Assembly (NCBI GenBank): GCA_937891325.1
Contig: CALAFU010000156.1
Span: 1 to 14,977 of the forward strand
Direction of reading: 5' to 3'
DNA from: an uncultured Candidatus Melainabacteria bacterium
GTDB taxonomy: Bacteria; Cyanobacteriota; Vampirovibrionia; Gastranaerophilales; Gastranaerophilaceae
Length of the DNA: 14,977 nt
Part shown: one piece after another, positions 1 through 6,337 of the stretch
Numbering within the stretch: the stretch's first letter is position 1
Layout: the number at the start of each line of letters is the position of its first letter
Position numbers and translations under genes: made by a program
Notes under the pieces: generated by a model
Told to the model about the DNA's origin: nothing
What the model saw: only the letters and a program-made list of their open reading frames with translations
Databases searched by the model: none

Positions 1-191
1 GTGGCATACAAATTGACACAAAAACTCAAATTGAAATATCAAATATTTTTGATAAAGCTGGAAAAAGATTCTGGCAACCAAAGATGCAACCTATTGAAGA
101 CTTTCTATCATCAGACAATTCTGAATGTTTGGAAAAAGATAAAACAACAGTAACTATTGGCTGGCAATTTAATTTAACTGATATTGTATAA
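1..191 (+). CDS. 3' end of an unidentified rightward gene (partial)
   Basis: One frame is open from base 3 through the TAA at 189-191, giving a 62-residue C-terminal piece; the start lies outside the window. The visible protein is polar and mixed, ending in an alternating pattern (TVTIGWQFNLTDIV) that suggests a final beta strand. I do not recognise the family. Reading as a real gene is supported by the terminator hairpin beginning a few bases after the stop and by the convergent layout with the leftward gene that ends at 224. The reverse strand is also open here (26-211), but it would leave the terminator without a gene and has no convincing ribosome site. Function unknown. Confidence 0.6.
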   Translation, partial: GIQIDTKTQIEISNIFDKAGKRFWQPKMQPIEDFLSSDNSECLEKDKTTVTIGWQFNLTDIV

Positions 192-225
192 AGAAAAGGC
201 GGGAAATTCACCCGCCTATCTTTTT
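191..225. terminator. Bidirectional intrinsic terminator between convergent genes
   Basis: GGCGGG (198-203) pairs perfectly with CCCGCC (211-216) around a 7-nt loop. It is preceded by an A-rich run and followed by TATCTTTTT, so the hairpin has a U-tract in both directions. It sits directly after the rightward stop codon (189-191) and touches the stop codon of the leftward gene (224-226). It probably ends both transcripts. Confidence 0.9.
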
Positions 226-610
226 AATCGTTTCTACCCAAATCAGAATCAATGCCCATTGCCTCAAGAGTACGCATTTCTTCTTTTTTACGTAAATACT
301 CTTCAGAAAGCTTTTGCTGCGCTTGCTGCCATTCTTCACGGGCCGTAGCTGATGTTTTCCACTCTTCCGCTGAACACGTATAGAAAGCCTGTGGATGCGG
401 TTTATCTAACGTATATTCAACAGGGAAAACCATTTGACCTCGTTGTTCATCCCACATGGCTGCTGGCATTAAATTGCACATGCAACCTGGTACGGAAAGA
501 ATCTCATCTACAGACTGAAAATCAGCTGTCTTAAGACCCATTTCCACATATGTTCCATCTTTCTGACGAATTTTGGAACGACCTTTTTCTTCTTTTAGCT
601 CAATAGACAT
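224..610 (-). CDS. Unknown 128-aa protein, last gene of the leftward operon
   Basis: The protein is charged and soluble-looking, with no membrane segment or signal peptide. The N-terminal 30 residues are rich in Lys/Glu. A central part contains a Cys pair (PGCMCN, near residues 42-47). The C-terminal third (about residues 85-120) is Glu/Gln/Lys-rich and probably a long helix or short coiled coil. A purine-rich GAAAGAG stretch sits about 7 nt before the ATG. The gene follows the 346-aa gene after 24 nt, so it is probably co-transcribed from the promoter near 3150, and it ends at the convergent terminator. I do not recognise a family and assign no function. Confidence 0.75.
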   Translation of the reverse strand: MSIELKEEKGRSKIRQKDGTYVEMGLKTADFQSVDEILSVPGCMCNLMPAAMWDEQRGQMVFPVEYTLDKPHPQAFYTCSAEEWKTSATAREEWQQAQQKLSEEYLRKKEEMRTLEAMGIDSDLGRND

Positions 611-634
611 TTAGACACTCTTTCAGTTAAAATT

Positions 635-1675
635 TTAAACGGACATTTGTTCAATTATTGAATCAATAGTAATAGCTTCCATTTCATCATCAGATGGAAC
701 TTTTTCCAATAATGAACAATAATCAGCCAAAATCTGTTTCAAGTCAACAGTTAATTCCTTGATATGTTTTGGTTCAGTCTTTAAAGCCAATTCATAACAT
801 AATGGAATCATTTCCAATGGCAAACCTAAACAATATATATTAATAAAGTTTTCTATACGTTTAATATAATCAAACCCATTAAATGTAAATTGGGTATGTT
901 TTGTTACACCACCTTTTAATTCTAACATAGCAAACATTTTTGGCGATTTGCTAGGTTTAATATTAAACATATTGTTTTCCAACAAATTATGTTTACTCAT
1001 ACATTTCAATAAATAATTCATGTATGATACTTTACCACCACGAGGTAAATTTTTTCCTTCAGTCCATAAACGATACCAAATACGAATGCATGGCAAATCT
1101 TGCTTACCTGTTTCTGAAATGATGTCAGTTTTCCAATTCACTCGTTTATTTGAATGTAACAAACCGTCAATGATATTATATTGCTTTCTTTCAGATAATG
1201 CTGGCCCATCATAATACAGTTTCAACTTTCTGATAATATCAGGCATTTCCTTTTTATCAACCTGCTGATCGGCACTTCTTTTAGCCGTATAACGTACCCT
1301 GACAGGTTTACTAATATCAATTAAAGGTAATCCTTCTCTTGCCAAAACTTTATTTGCTTCAGGAATTAAATCATATGCAGTATAGTCTTTACCTTTATAT
1401 AAATAATGTCTATATCCGTTTGGCTTAACTTTACCATATAATAAATTTAACACAAATCGAAAAGTATCGCTTGTTTCCCAATCTAGAATTTCTTCCTTAA
1501 CACAAAAGAAATCAATATAAAAATTATATAATTGAGAATTATTACCGCGCTGATATTCAATCTGCATTGGTTTTAAATCATACTTAATTGCTAAATCTGC
1601 AATAGGGATCCCGAATGCTAATTCCTTTAATAACTGATCCCTTAAATCATCAGTCAATAGTGATGCTTTAGGCAT
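635..1675 (-). CDS. Unknown 346-aa protein with a probable N-terminal helix-turn-helix
   Basis: Residues about 8-40 (LRDQLLKELAFGIPIADLAIKYDL and on) have the spacing of a helix-turn-helix: a leading helix, the GIPIADLAIKYDL two-helix core and a following basic helix. This suggests DNA binding. The rest is a mixed alpha/beta sequence with many basic and aromatic residues, including Arg/Lys-rich patches near 125-145 and 165-180, with no membrane segment. Only a weak ribosome site (GAG about 10 nt upstream) precedes the ATG. The gene lies 83 bp behind the 444-aa gene and 24 bp ahead of the 128-aa gene, in one leftward operon beside the origin-like region. A regulator or replication-associated DNA-binding protein is plausible but is inference from the motif and position only. 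Confidence 0.75.
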   Translation of the reverse strand: MPKASLLTDDLRDQLLKELAFGIPIADLAIKYDLKPMQIEYQRGNNSQLYNFYIDFFCVKEEILDWETSDTFRFVLNLLYGKVKPNGYRHYLYKGKDYTAYDLIPEANKVLAREGLPLIDISKPVRVRYTAKRSADQQVDKKEMPDIIRKLKLYYDGPALSERKQYNIIDGLLHSNKRVNWKTDIISETGKQDLPCIRIWYRLWTEGKNLPRGGKVSYMNYLLKCMSKHNLLENNMFNIKPSKSPKMFAMLELKGGVTKHTQFTFNGFDYIKRIENFINIYCLGLPLEMIPLCYELALKTEPKHIKELTVDLKQILADYCSLLEKVPSDDEMEAITIDSIIEQMSV

Positions 1676-1758
1676 AAAATAGAACTCATTATTAAATCAA
1701 TTAGGCTTCATGAATTACCTAAAAGAACAAAAACAAATTCAACTGAAACAACCTAAAT

Positions 1759-3093
1759 TTACACTTTTGCAGTGAAAATAGCTTTTTTGCACTTTTCATA
1801 AATGCTCTTGAACATATCACCAATGTTCATTTGATGATTAATATAACTATCTTTAGTCTGACCAAACATAATATATTGAATGGCATCTCTAAAAGCGCCT
1901 GGACGGTAATTGATATTCTTACACCATTCTTTAAAATGCTTTGTCACAACATGAATAACAGTCGCATATTTATAGTTTGTTCTTAATGCAATATTGGTAA
2001 TGTTTTCGTATAGACGACGCAATTCATTATAATTCGTATCTTCCAAAACATCGCCATCAAATCTGAATCCTAATAACTGACAATTATCAAGGAATTCTTC
2101 CAATGTACGCATACACATCACACCATGTTTATCTGGATGTGCATCAACAAACTTTTGAATTTTAGGTGATAATCCTTCACGAACAAAAGGAACAGGAAAC
2201 TTTCTATCTTCACCTAATACACGCATGCATTTAGTAGTCTTTTTCAACTTCTTCATTTCTTTTTTAGCACGCTGTTCTGCCATCTTTTCCAAATTGCTTT
2301 TGTGTTTATTAAACACTTTAGCAATATTCACATCAGGAATTAACAATGATGGAATATAATTAGCTTCATCAAATGTAACAGGTTCACCTTCACATGTTAT
2401 AATACCCAAACCTTTACGGGTTCCATCACCATGCGTCTTGCAAAAATAATTATGTGCAACTAATACATTAATGATGTTTTTCCATTCAAGTGAACCAAAT
2501 CCAAACTCTTTATCATCAAACCACGTTTTTTGAGTCGGAATAGCCATCATATCAAAATCAACGGCATCCAATCTGGCTAAAATAATAGCTAACGCACAAT
2601 CATGTGAATGGAAATTCTTGACTGTAGGCAATTTTTTATGAACAAAATCACGTACTTCTGGAAATACATGATTCACTAAATTCGGATTTTTAGCCAATAC
2701 ATCAATAGCATCTTCAGGTTTATATTGATTCAATACATCAATTTTATACTGAACCTGTTTACCTTTAATAATACGCTGTTTCTGAACTTTATATGTTCCA
2801 AATTGTTTAGCTAATTTTCTAAACACACCTTCTTTATCCGGACAGCTTTCTGAACGTTCAATACACCAATCCAAATTGGCAATTGTAATCTTTTCAGGGG
2901 CATAATATTTCATAAAAGTATACGTGAACCACCCATACTTTCCTGACATTGGCAATCCTGATTTTACAAATTTTGGACTATAAAAACGACCACCACATCT
3001 GTTCCACGTAGCCACGGCAACTTTAGTTAATTCTTTTTTCTTATAAAAGACTAACTCTTCACGCAACTTTTTTAGAACATCAATAGGTAACAA
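1759..3093 (-). CDS. Unknown 444-aa protein, first gene of the leftward operon (TTG start)
   Basis: The reading frame opens after an in-frame TAA (complement of 3124-3126) and contains no ATG before residue 1. The best start is TTG at 3093, with AGGA about 10 nt upstream; a second in-frame TTG lies nine codons further in. The mRNA leader from the promoter would be about 35 nt. The protein is basic, with a Lys/Arg-rich central stretch (about residues 268-290, AEQRAKKEMKKLKKTTK) and no membrane segment, so nucleic-acid binding is possible. It is the gene nearest to the GATC-rich, hairpin-rich region, where a replication initiator would be expected, but I see no motif that proves this. I do not recognise the family. 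Confidence 0.75.
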   Translation of the reverse strand: MLPIDVLKKLREELVFYKKKELTKVAVATWNRCGGRFYSPKFVKSGLPMSGKYGWFTYTFMKYYAPEKITIANLDWCIERSESCPDKEGVFRKLAKQFGTYKVQKQRIIKGKQVQYKIDVLNQYKPEDAIDVLAKNPNLVNHVFPEVRDFVHKKLPTVKNFHSHDCALAIILARLDAVDFDMMAIPTQKTWFDDKEFGFGSLEWKNIINVLVAHNYFCKTHGDGTRKGLGIITCEGEPVTFDEANYIPSLLIPDVNIAKVFNKHKSNLEKMAEQRAKKEMKKLKKTTKCMRVLGEDRKFPVPFVREGLSPKIQKFVDAHPDKHGVMCMRTLEEFLDNCQLLGFRFDGDVLEDTNYNELRRLYENITNIALRTNYKYATVIHVVTKHFKEWCKNINYRPGAFRDAIQYIMFGQTKDSYINHQMNIGDMFKSIYEKCKKAIFTAKV

Positions 3094-3134
3094 TGTAGTC
3101 GTATCCTGCTGTCTAGAATTTCTTTATAGAACAC

Positions 3135-3163
3135 ATATTAGACCTGTCAAAACAACTTGTCAA
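3135..3163 (-). promoter_or_regulatory. Near-consensus sigma-70 promoter for the leftward operon
   Basis: On the minus strand the -35 hexamer TTGACA (complement of 3158-3163) is followed after exactly 17 nt by the -10 hexamer TAATAT (complement of 3135-3140). Transcription would start near 3128, about 35 nt before the TTG start of the 444-aa gene. The form implies recognition by the unmodified host RNA polymerase, as expected for an early phage operon. Confidence 0.85.
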
Positions 3164-3358
3164 TATCTTTTTTTGTAAAAAGTAACGCCCTCTACAATAA
3201 ATAAACTATCTTATATATAATATATAGATCATTTAAAGATTAGGATCATCGTAGTGAACTTCACGATAGGGAAGTGAACGTAGATAATTATTAAGTTAAA
3301 AAGATCTTTAGATCAGATCTTAAATAATATATTTTAAAGATCTTTTAGATCTAAATAG

Positions 3359-3425
3359 AAAAAGTTAAACATACATCATTTCGGAAAATAAATTTTCCTT
3401 CATGACGATCTTTAACTTTTTTTTT
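3359..3425 (+). repeat. Nested inverted repeat with a terminal T-run
   Basis: AAAAAGTTAAA (3359-3369) pairs perfectly over 11 bp with TTTAACTTTTT (3411-3421), which continues into a run of nine T (3417-3425). Inside lies a second perfect hairpin, GGAAAAT-AA-ATTTTCC (3383-3398). The whole could fold as a two-layer RNA structure with a terminator-like end for rightward transcription, or act as a DNA element. It is AT-rich, so terminator strength is doubtful. Confidence 0.55.
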
Positions 3426-3445
3426 ACAAACTTTGAAAAAGATCC

Positions 3446-3465
3446 TTAAGAAATAAATTTCTTAA
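3446..3465. repeat. Perfect 9-bp inverted repeat sharing a core with the 3383 hairpin
   Basis: TTAAGAAAT-AA-ATTTCTTAA is a perfect stem with a 2-nt centre. Its central AAATAAATTT is identical to the centre of the hairpin at 3383-3398 although the outer arms differ, so two sites about 60 bp apart share one palindromic core. The repeated GATCCTTAAG (3441-3450 and 3491-3500) flanks this element. Confidence 0.6.
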
Positions 3466-3553
3466 ATATCTTAAAAAATAGAAGATCATAGATCCTTAAG
3501 ATCTTTAAATTTAAAATTTTAGGATCTATCTTTTTTTAATCTTTAAAATATTA

Positions 3554-3680
3554 GACGGAACGTCGGGCTTCGCCTTTAATGGCTTCGCCCTCGTTCCTAT
3601 ACAATTTCAGGAAGTAATGTCCTGGGACCCGCCCCTGTTTCGCTACGCTACACAGAGCCGACCCATTTTGGGACTAGGAA
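3554..3680. other. GC-richer self-complementary island, candidate structured RNA or acquired element
   Basis: Base composition changes abruptly from nearly pure AT to GC-rich and back. The left half has GGAACG (3557-3562) pairing with CGTTCC (3592-3597) and GGGC (3565-3568) pairing with GCCC (3587-3590), enclosing two copies of GGCTTCGCC (3566-3574, 3581-3589), each of which is also a small hairpin. The right half has GTCC (3619-3622) pairing with GGAC (3671-3674), TGGG (3623-3626) with CCCA (3662-3665), and CTGT (3635-3638) with ACAG (3652-3655). A 22-codon frame (ATG at 3617 to TAG at 3684-3686) is present but its ribosome site is too close. I do not recognise an RNA family. Confidence 0.5.
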
Positions 3681-3789
3681 AATAGATCTTTAATGATCAT
3701 AAAAAAAGTAAAAAAAAGAAATTTGGAAAAGATCTTTAAAATAAAATTTAATATACTAATAAAAAATAAAATAGAAATATTTCTTAATG

Positions 3790-4000
3790 ACTTTATTCCC
3801 TACCTGATCTTTTCGAAGAAAAGGAATTGAAGGATCAAAGGTAAAAAGGAAAAGTTAAAGAAAGTTTATCTACGATAAAAAGGACTGGTAAAGGTAATAG
3901 CTTTTATTCCCAAAATAGAAAACTTTTCGAAGAAAAGGATATGGTTAAAAGGATCAGTTTAAAGTAAAGTTAAAGGAATGGTTTATAGCTAAACCTTCCC
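3790..4000. repeat. Two-copy degenerate tandem repeat, period about 115 bp, with conserved hairpins
   Basis: Unit A (about 3790-3885) and unit B (about 3901-4000) share in order: a CTTT(T)ATTCCC block, the identical 17-mer CTTTTCGAAGAAAAGGA (3809-3825 and 3923-3939), GGATCA (3832 and 3951), AAAGTTAAAG (3851 and 3966) and a stem-loop. The 17-mer itself folds as CTTTTC-GAA-GAAAAG. The final stem-loop differs in sequence but not in form: TTTATC-TAC-GATAAA (3865-3879) in A, and GGTTTA-TAGC-TAAACC (3980-3995), extended by GGAA/TTCC across a bulge, in B. Confidence 0.65.
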
Positions 4001-4048
4001 AAAATCTTTTTAGCAACTCCCTGATCAGCTCCCTTCCCCCTCAATGAT

Positions 4049-4076
4049 TTCCGAACGACTAAAAGGAAGTTCGGAA
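4049..4076. repeat. Perfect 8-bp hairpin upstream of the late gene block
   Basis: TTCCGAAC (4049-4056) pairs with GTTCGGAA (4069-4076) around a 12-nt loop. It lies about 120 bp before the first rightward gene. There is no T-run after it, so it is not a typical terminator. It could belong to the leader RNA of the late operon or to the origin-like region. Confidence 0.55.
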
Positions 4077-4197
4077 TGAAAGAATCACTGGCATTCGATT
4101 TTTTGGAATGTTTTTGAAAATAGATAAAGTTTATAAAACTTAAAAAGCATGTTCTTAAAATAAAATAATTCTTTTTGATGAATTAAGGGATTGGTAA

Positions 4198-5685
4198 ATG
4201 AAGATTACATACGGTGATACAGACGAATCAGCAATCGAAGAAGGCAGTGTTACCAATTTAGAAATGGAAGATATTCCTGAAGGTAAATGTCTGTTTAAAT
4301 TGTTTGTGGAAAAACCGAAGAATGCCAAAATTGTCATCAATGATATTGAACAGGATTCAGTATTGGTTGATGAAATGGATGTTGTGCATTGGAATGTCAC
4401 ATGTGATGGTTATAAACCTTCAATTGGTGAATTTCAGGTTATTAACTCAATTGGGTTTACTCTTTCTTTATTGCCTCAAAAGAAAAAGAAAATTAAGAAT
4501 CCGTATGTTAAATGGTCTTTAAATAATAAATACGGGTATCAAGTTGAGATTATTGATTTATCTGATCAGGAAGAATGTGATTTACCTTTACCGTCGCCTG
4601 AAGGTTATGACAATACGTATTTGTATGCTTTTGGCGGGAATGTATATTGGAAAGAAATCAAACTTGAAAATCTGTTAACACCTAAAGCATCAGATTCAGG
4701 AAAGTATTTAACTTTTGATTCTACAAAAGGATTTTATTTTAATTCACCAATTCCTTTATTGCCTGAAGATGATAATGGTGTTTATGTCTTAAAGAATGAT
4801 GCAGGAACTTTATACTGGGCTAAAGATAATGCTATTCCAGAATTTCCTGTAGAACAATTAGATAATAAACAATATTATATGTTGACATATAAAGATGGTA
4901 AAATGAAATGGACATTGAATCCGTTTACTTTACCAAAATTGCCGGATGAAACATATTTCAATGGTGACAAGTATGTATTGTCATATAGAAACAATGAAAC
5001 ATTTTGGTCTGACGGAACAGTTTATTGGAAAGACATTAAGGGAACTATTGCTGATCAGCCTGAAATTAGCGAAGATTTAAATAAAGCTGTTCAAGAAGCC
5101 AAAGATGTATCAGAAACCGCAAATAAAGCCGCTACAGACGCATTAGCTAAAGCTGATAAAGCATTGGCCTGGGAAGATGCGTTTGGTGTGGAAGCCCCTG
5201 GATTTGTCTTTATTGACGGGAAGATTAAAAACGAAGATGGATTCTATTATCCTGATGGTCGTGACATTGCTCAATTACATACTGATTTTGATACGTTCAG
5301 AAATAGATACTCAACATTTGAGAAGTATGTTATTGCTCAAGTACAGATGCGTTTGACTTCACCTGATTATTCACAATTGAGTAATGTCGAATATGTAATG
5401 GGTAATTTCTTTTATAATTCTAAAAAAAGATATTTACATATTGAATCATTTGAAGTCGGGTCAACCATTGAAGTTTTTAAACCTTTATACAATGAAGATT
5501 CAGGAAGTGTTCAAGGGCCTGATTTATCAAGTGGACCTATTATGACAATTTACAAGAATGTTTCAGGTATTGGTGATGTTCGAATGCTTGAATTAACAAC
5601 AGGGTTCTTTTATAAAGTATCAAACAAAAAAGCGTTTGAATTGAAATATGTTGGGGAATTACCTTATGGCGAATATCCAAACTGA
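4198..5685 (+). CDS. Probable virion fibre or whisker-like protein with internal repeats (495 aa)
   Basis: AAGGGA 7 nt before the ATG supports this start. After an N-terminal beta-rich part (1-150) come four degenerate repeats of about 27-30 residues (roughly 160-273), each with a Leu/Pro-rich entry, a K-Y-hydrophobic-L step and an aromatic close: GKYLTF..FYF, GVYVLK..LYW, QYYMLT..MKW and DKYVLS..TFW. Next comes an Ala/Lys/Glu/Asp-rich heptad stretch (about 284-325) likely to form a trimeric coiled coil, then a beta-rich C-terminal domain. Repeats, coiled coil and terminal domain in series are typical of phage fibre, neck-whisker or baseplate-fibre proteins. It heads the late block and overlaps the next gene by 20 nt. 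The exact virion location is unknown. Confidence 0.7.
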   Translation: MKITYGDTDESAIEEGSVTNLEMEDIPEGKCLFKLFVEKPKNAKIVINDIEQDSVLVDEMDVVHWNVTCDGYKPSIGEFQVINSIGFTLSLLPQKKKKIKNPYVKWSLNNKYGYQVEIIDLSDQEECDLPLPSPEGYDNTYLYAFGGNVYWKEIKLENLLTPKASDSGKYLTFDSTKGFYFNSPIPLLPEDDNGVYVLKNDAGTLYWAKDNAIPEFPVEQLDNKQYYMLTYKDGKMKWTLNPFTLPKLPDETYFNGDKYVLSYRNNETFWSDGTVYWKDIKGTIADQPEISEDLNKAVQEAKDVSETANKAATDALAKADKALAWEDAFGVEAPGFVFIDGKIKNEDGFYYPDGRDIAQLHTDFDTFRNRYSTFEKYVIAQVQMRLTSPDYSQLSNVEYVMGNFFYNSKKRYLHIESFEVGSTIEVFKPLYNEDSGSVQGPDLSSGPIMTIYKNVSGIGDVRMLELTTGFFYKVSNKKAFELKYVGELPYGEYPN

Positions 5686-6337
5686 TCCTTTTTATTTAAA
5701 GGCTTTAGAATCTTTTAAAGAAGCAGCTGAAGTAAAAACTTCTGATGAAAAAGAAAACAATGACAATTTTCTATCATCTACTGATATGAAGATTGCATTG
5801 TGTGACTTTTTAAAGACAAATAAAGATTATTTAGACAAGCTTAAAGGTTTGGAAGACTTTTTGTCTGAAGTATTGTTACAAGTAATGACAAAAAGAAAAC
5901 AGGTAGAATCAAATCCTAAAGAAAAACCGGAAGAGTCTGATTTCTTTGAAATGTTTTATGACATTCTTTACGAAGGGTTATCAAAAGATAAATTAGCATT
6001 TCTTAATGCATATCTTGAATCAAAATCATTACAGGAAAACTATTCTATAGTCAATCAAAATGAAGACCCTTTTAAACAGCTTTTCGGGGCCGATTACAAC
6101 GCTTCAGTATTATCAGGCATGTCACAGCAGCAAAAAGATGAACTAGCATCTAAAGCCGCTAAAATGAACCAGAAACAGCGCGAAGAGTTGTATAGAGAAT
6201 TAGGTAATGTTTGGAAGAAGTTTACTAAATCAGATTTATCACGAGTATCAGCTATTACAACATTAAGTTCATTAAATCCTGTTGCGGGTTTTTTAGCAAA
6301 TCTTTTAACAGGTGGATATGACAGGATGAATAGATAA
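5666..6337 (+). CDS. Unknown 223-aa protein of the late operon
   Basis: I place the start at 5666 (MANIQTDPFY) because GGGG lies 9 nt upstream, whereas the ATG at 5648 has no ribosome site. The gene overlaps the previous one by 20 nt and the next by one base (TAATG), pointing to translational coupling. The protein is acidic and helical, with Lys/Glu-rich stretches in the first 110 residues and a QQQKDELASKAAKMNQKQRE helix in the second half. The last ~25 residues (TTLSSLNPVAGFLANLLTGG) are hydrophobic and Gly-rich, possibly a membrane-interacting or buried helix. The context suggests a virion or assembly protein. I do not recognise the family. Confidence 0.7.
   Translation: MANIQTDPFYLKALESFKEAAEVKTSDEKENNDNFLSSTDMKIALCDFLKTNKDYLDKLKGLEDFLSEVLLQVMTKRKQVESNPKEKPEESDFFEMFYDILYEGLSKDKLAFLNAYLESKSLQENYSIVNQNEDPFKQLFGADYNASVLSGMSQQQKDELASKAAKMNQKQREELYRELGNVWKKFTKSDLSRVSAITTLSSLNPVAGFLANLLTGGYDRMNR

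Larger units (their letters stand above)
3164..4197. other. Gene-poor divergent region, candidate replication origin / structured-RNA locus
   Basis: No convincing gene is visible here. The stretch is very AT-rich apart from 3554-3680. I count 20 GATC tetramers between 3228 and 4023, far more than about two expected from this base composition. Four of them sit in the 8-bp palindrome AAGATCTT (3301, 3337, 3498, 3729). A run of pure A/T (about 3210-3226) resembles an unwinding element. AGTTAAA occurs directly at 3294, 3363, 3853 and 3968, and inverted at 3411. Perfect stem-loops lie at 3383-3398, 3446-3465 and 4049-4076. GTGAA repeats lie at 3254 and 3274, with the inverse TTCAC at 3260. The region separates leftward early-type genes from rightward late genes. 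Origin function is inferred from the GATC density, repeats, AT-richness and position. Confidence 0.5.

Noticed and set aside
26..211. Leftward open frame of 61 codons at the left edge
   Set aside because: It lies opposite a rightward open frame that ends exactly before a terminator, and it runs through that terminator hairpin.
635..3093. Whether the 346- and 444-aa leftward proteins are paralogues
   Set aside because: No shared motifs of convincing length were found by eye when the two were compared.
3193..3221. Rightward TATAAT with a weak -35 (TACAAT)
   Set aside because: The -35 has little consensus match, and the TATAAT lies in an A/T-only run where it is expected by chance.
3554..3680. 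tRNA gene in the GC-rich island
   Set aside because: No T-arm GTTCRA motif, no cloverleaf spacing and no CCA-adjacent acceptor stem could be found.
4103..4142. Possible promoter before the late block (TTGGAA or TTGAAA with TATAAA)
   Set aside because: No -35/-10 pair has acceptable spacing. A phage-specific late promoter may exist here but cannot be recognised.
4155..4400. Leftward open frame overlapping the start of the 495-aa gene
   Set aside because: No ribosome site, and it is antisense to a gene with a good start. Its composition (Ser/Ile-rich) is that of an antisense frame.
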